Notes under the pieces: model-generated | Seen by the model: the letters and a program-made list of their open reading frames with translations, nothing else | Database searches by the model: none | Told to the model about the DNA's origin: nothing | Source of the DNA: Euwallacea fornicatus | Taxonomy: Eukaryota; Arthropoda; Insecta; Coleoptera; Curculionidae | Length of the DNA: 64,000 nucleotides | NCBI RefSeq assembly: GCF_040115645.1 | Contig: NC_089542.1 | Coordinates: forward strand, 2,790,001 to 2,854,000 | Reading direction: 5' to 3' | Shown here: piece by piece, positions 62,101 to 64,000 of the stretch | Position numbering within the stretch: the stretch's first letter is position 1 | Layout: each line of letters starts with the position of its first letter | Translations under genes and position numbers: made by a program

Positions 62101-62344
62101 CCCAGGTTAGTTTATCTCGCCTCGGCTTTTTCAGGGGATAGGAAGATAGACCACGTTCACTTAAAAACCTGAACGTAACCACTCCTCCCCATAAATAACT
62201 TTTTCCACCAGTCATAACCTACAGTCTTCTGAATCGAATTTAAGTCACGTTTTAATAGCCAGGACTCATTATGATTAGAGTGAGTATTTCGAATCGAATC
62301 TCATGGACAAAAAATTCGAACAATAAGAATATTATTGACTTTGA
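59171..62344. other. Spacer with locally higher GC, no gene identified
   Basis: Several frames lie at 59.2-61.3 kb, including minus-strand 60435-60779 (114 codons) and 60776-61072 (98 codons), but none has recognisable motifs. From about 61.18 to 61.80 kb CpG is unusually frequent for this window (for example GTCGACGTCAGCCGGCATCG and GCGTAAGTCGCTCTCTCG). That could mark a promoter or a methylation-poor element, but no exon or TATA box confirms it. Confidence 0.35.
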
Positions 62345-63363
62345 ATCCTACATAACTTTTTCAGTTTTATATCGATTTCGATCGTCCTCTTGGCACATTG
62401 TAGGCGTGTTGATTTTAATCGTTTCTGGATATTAATTTCATCAAGCGAGGTGACCAATTTGTCATTATAAACGGTGATACCACGAAGTGCTTTTTGACCT
62501 AGATTTCTGAGCATCCTGTAGAAGGATCTGACGATACTATCAGATATCTTTGTATGCAGTTGTAAAACTACACGTTTCCTTAACATTCATTTTTTTTATT
62601 TATGACAATACATTGACCCTGAAGGAAGTCACAATTTTTTCAAAAAAAGATGAGATTTACCAAAATAAATCAAAACATGTAAAGCTAATAAGCAAACAAT
62701 AATCAATAGTACAAATTAATGTCCTAGTTACAGATAAATTAACACTAATAACGTGTATCTCCTCATGCTCTAATAACAACTGCCATGCGGTGAGGTAAGC
62801 TTAGGACATAATTAGCAATTAGTCTTTGTGGAATATTTTCCCGCTGTTCAAGAAGAACTATTCGAAGGTTTGTAATGGTTTCCAGGTGTCTGTTGTGAAT
62901 ACGTCTCCTTAGCACGTCTCATGCATCTTTAACTGGGTTTAAATCGGTGCTAGGGGCAGGCCAACTTAACCTCTGTATCTCAATTTCATCTATTTCCGAC
63001 AACTAATGTTTCTTGATTAAAATGTTATATTAATTATTGTTTATTTGTTTGACATGTTTTGCTTTTTTTTGGTAAATTACGTCTTTAAAAAAAATGTAAT
63101 TGTTTTTAGGATCGATTTATTGTTATGAGCCAGACAAAGCAATGTTAAGGAAACATAGAGTTGAACAATTGCATACAAAGATATCTCATAGTGTTTTCAG
63201 ATTCTTCTACAGAGCGTTCAGAAATCTAGATCAAAAAGCTGCTCTTGCTTTCACCTTGTATAATGACAAATTAATTATAACCTTTGGCAAAATTAATATT
63301 TAGTACAATTTATCAGAAACATGATCAAAATCGATATAAAATCGAAAAAGTTACTTAAGATTG
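62345..63363. mobile_element. Inverted-repeat structure (arms about 345-375 bp) around a Tc1 C-terminal remnant
   Basis: The left arm 62345-62720 and right arm 63020-63363 are inverted complements. Shared outward-reading blocks are ACATGTTTTG, GGTAAAT, ATGTTAAGGAAAC, GCATACAAAGATATCT, CAGAAATCTAG, TATAATGACAAATT and AAATCGATATAAAA. The core of about 300 bp is filled by the end of a Tc1-like transposase (minus strand). Both arms happen to contain open frames (62332-62586 minus, 63100-63303 plus). Their differences fall on all codon positions, so they do not look selected as protein. No TA-flanked terminal motif is visible, so an inverted duplication with a Tc1 piece inside is an alternative. 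Confidence 0.6.
62745..62991 (-). pseudogene. Tc1-like transposase C-terminal remnant
   Basis: Minus-strand translation gives L-S-W-P-A-P-S-T-D-L-N-P-V-K-D-A, a stop, D-V-L-R-R-R-I-H-N-R-H-L, then N-I-P-Q-R-L-I-A-N and A-V-V-I-R-A, a stop, G-D-T-R-Y and the terminator (62745-62747). This is the C-terminal end of a DD34E transposase; the catalytic Glu position (normally P-I-E-H) is Lys. The spacing to the second catalytic Asp cannot be judged because upstream sequence is lost. Related to the family seen at 52.7 and 63.7 kb. Confidence 0.8.
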
Positions 63364-63691
63364 AAATTGATGAATATGTTGTCCAGTTTTTTAGTTCAAG
63401 AGTGCAGTTGCGCTCGCTTTTCTGTGGTTACTTAAATATACTGCGTGACATAGAAAAGAGAACATCCCGTAAAAAAGGTTTTATTGAATTAATTTTTGAT
63501 AGGCAGGTTCGTATATGAAAATACAAAGAATGATTAAAATTTCAGCCATATTTATCAATGTATTTACGATTTATCAGGAATTCTAGTTTCTTTTTACTAT
63601 AAAAATTGTACTTAAATATCAACAATACAACTGTAAAATATTATTTATTGGTGTATAGTGTGCTTAGAAAGCTCTTTTAGATTAATCAAAT
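63364..63691. other. Short AT-rich spacer, nothing recognised
   Basis: It lies between the inverted-repeat structure and the next Tc1 copy and may contain the 5' leader of the latter. No terminal repeat was recognised. Confidence 0.4.
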
Positions 63692-64000
63692 ATGTCTAGA
63701 CGCAGAATGCAGTAACATTTTCATCAATTGAACGAGTTTAAGAGAAGTCGAATAGTGGGTCTACGAGAGGCTGGTCAGTCGTTTAGGGAAATCGCCACTA
63801 GATTGAACCGTAGTGTAAACACTATAATAAAATGTTGTGAGGCATAGTTCCACGAAGAACAAACAGGCAGAAAGAGAGGTGCTGGCGATCCCGAAGAACT
63901 ACAGAACGCCAAGATTGCCGCCTTTGAATTATGGCTCTAAGAGATAGGGTCGTCTCGTCGAGGACGCTGGCGGATCAGTGGTTTGCTGAGTATGAAAGAT
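63692..64000 (+). pseudogene. Tc1-like transposase N-terminus, cut by the window end
   Basis: From the ATG at 63692 the frame reads S-R-R-R-M-Q, a stop, then H-F-H-Q-L-N-E-F-K-R-S-R-I-V-G-L-R-E-A-G, F-R-E-I-A-T-R-L-N-R-S-V-N-T-I-I-K-C-C, another stop, and G-R-K-R-G-A-G-D-P. This is the first helix-turn-helix and GRPR-type linker of a Tc1 transposase. After a frame change near 63930 it continues M-A-L-R-D-R-V-V-S-S-R-T-L-A-D-Q-W, the start of the second DNA-binding part. The stops and the frameshift show it is dead. The catalytic domain should lie beyond the window if the copy is full length. Confidence 0.85.

Noticed and set aside
1..64000. Bacterial-type features (operons, CRISPR, rRNA, tRNA)
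   Set aside because: Sequence character, introns and Tc1/mariner relics indicate an animal nuclear genome; no regularly spaced repeats or RNA-gene signatures were seen.

Overview
The window looks like AT-rich insect nuclear DNA, probably non-coding for the most part. The clues are short weak ORFs on both strands, one likely spliced gene with insect-sized introns, and a transposon load dominated by the Tc1/mariner superfamily with a few non-LTR 3' tails. A beetle would fit, but the sequence does not prove it. There are no bacterial operons, rRNA, tRNA or CRISPR arrays.

The only convincing host gene is on the minus strand at about 46.3-46.9 kb. It encodes a small protein resembling the MICOS subunit MIC13/QIL1, with a short N-terminal membrane segment, a G-I-W motif, and a second exon carrying the family's C-terminal W-N-K-G-I block. 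A transposon with long inverted repeats ends about 60 bp upstream of the main exon.

The rest is a graveyard of DNA transposons. DD34E Tc1-like fragments lie at 6.4-7.0 (+), 18.36-18.84 (+, 5' end with IR/DR-type repeats), 38.98-39.74 (+), 51.04-51.64 (-), 52.70-54.05 (+, nearly full length), 62.75-62.99 (-) and 63.69-64.0 kb (+, cut by the window end). Elements with long inverted repeats lie at 9.90-11.06 (DD41D mariner-like), 13.00-13.27 (its foldback derivative, with a solo arm at 32.4), 16.84-17.97, 46.99-47.86, 55.42-56.42, 58.40-59.17 and 62.35-63.36 kb. Four of these (9.9, 47, 58.4 and 62.3 kb) keep only the C-terminal part of a transposase between their arms, which is the most striking pattern here.

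Retroelement traces are a 219-bp insertion at 38.02-38.24 kb with a perfect 13-bp target duplication and a 22-C run, a related 3' tail at 50.1 kb, and a decayed gag-like reading frame at 27.5 kb. A diverged direct duplication occupies 42.4-43.2 kb. Long stretches between these hold nothing I can identify.
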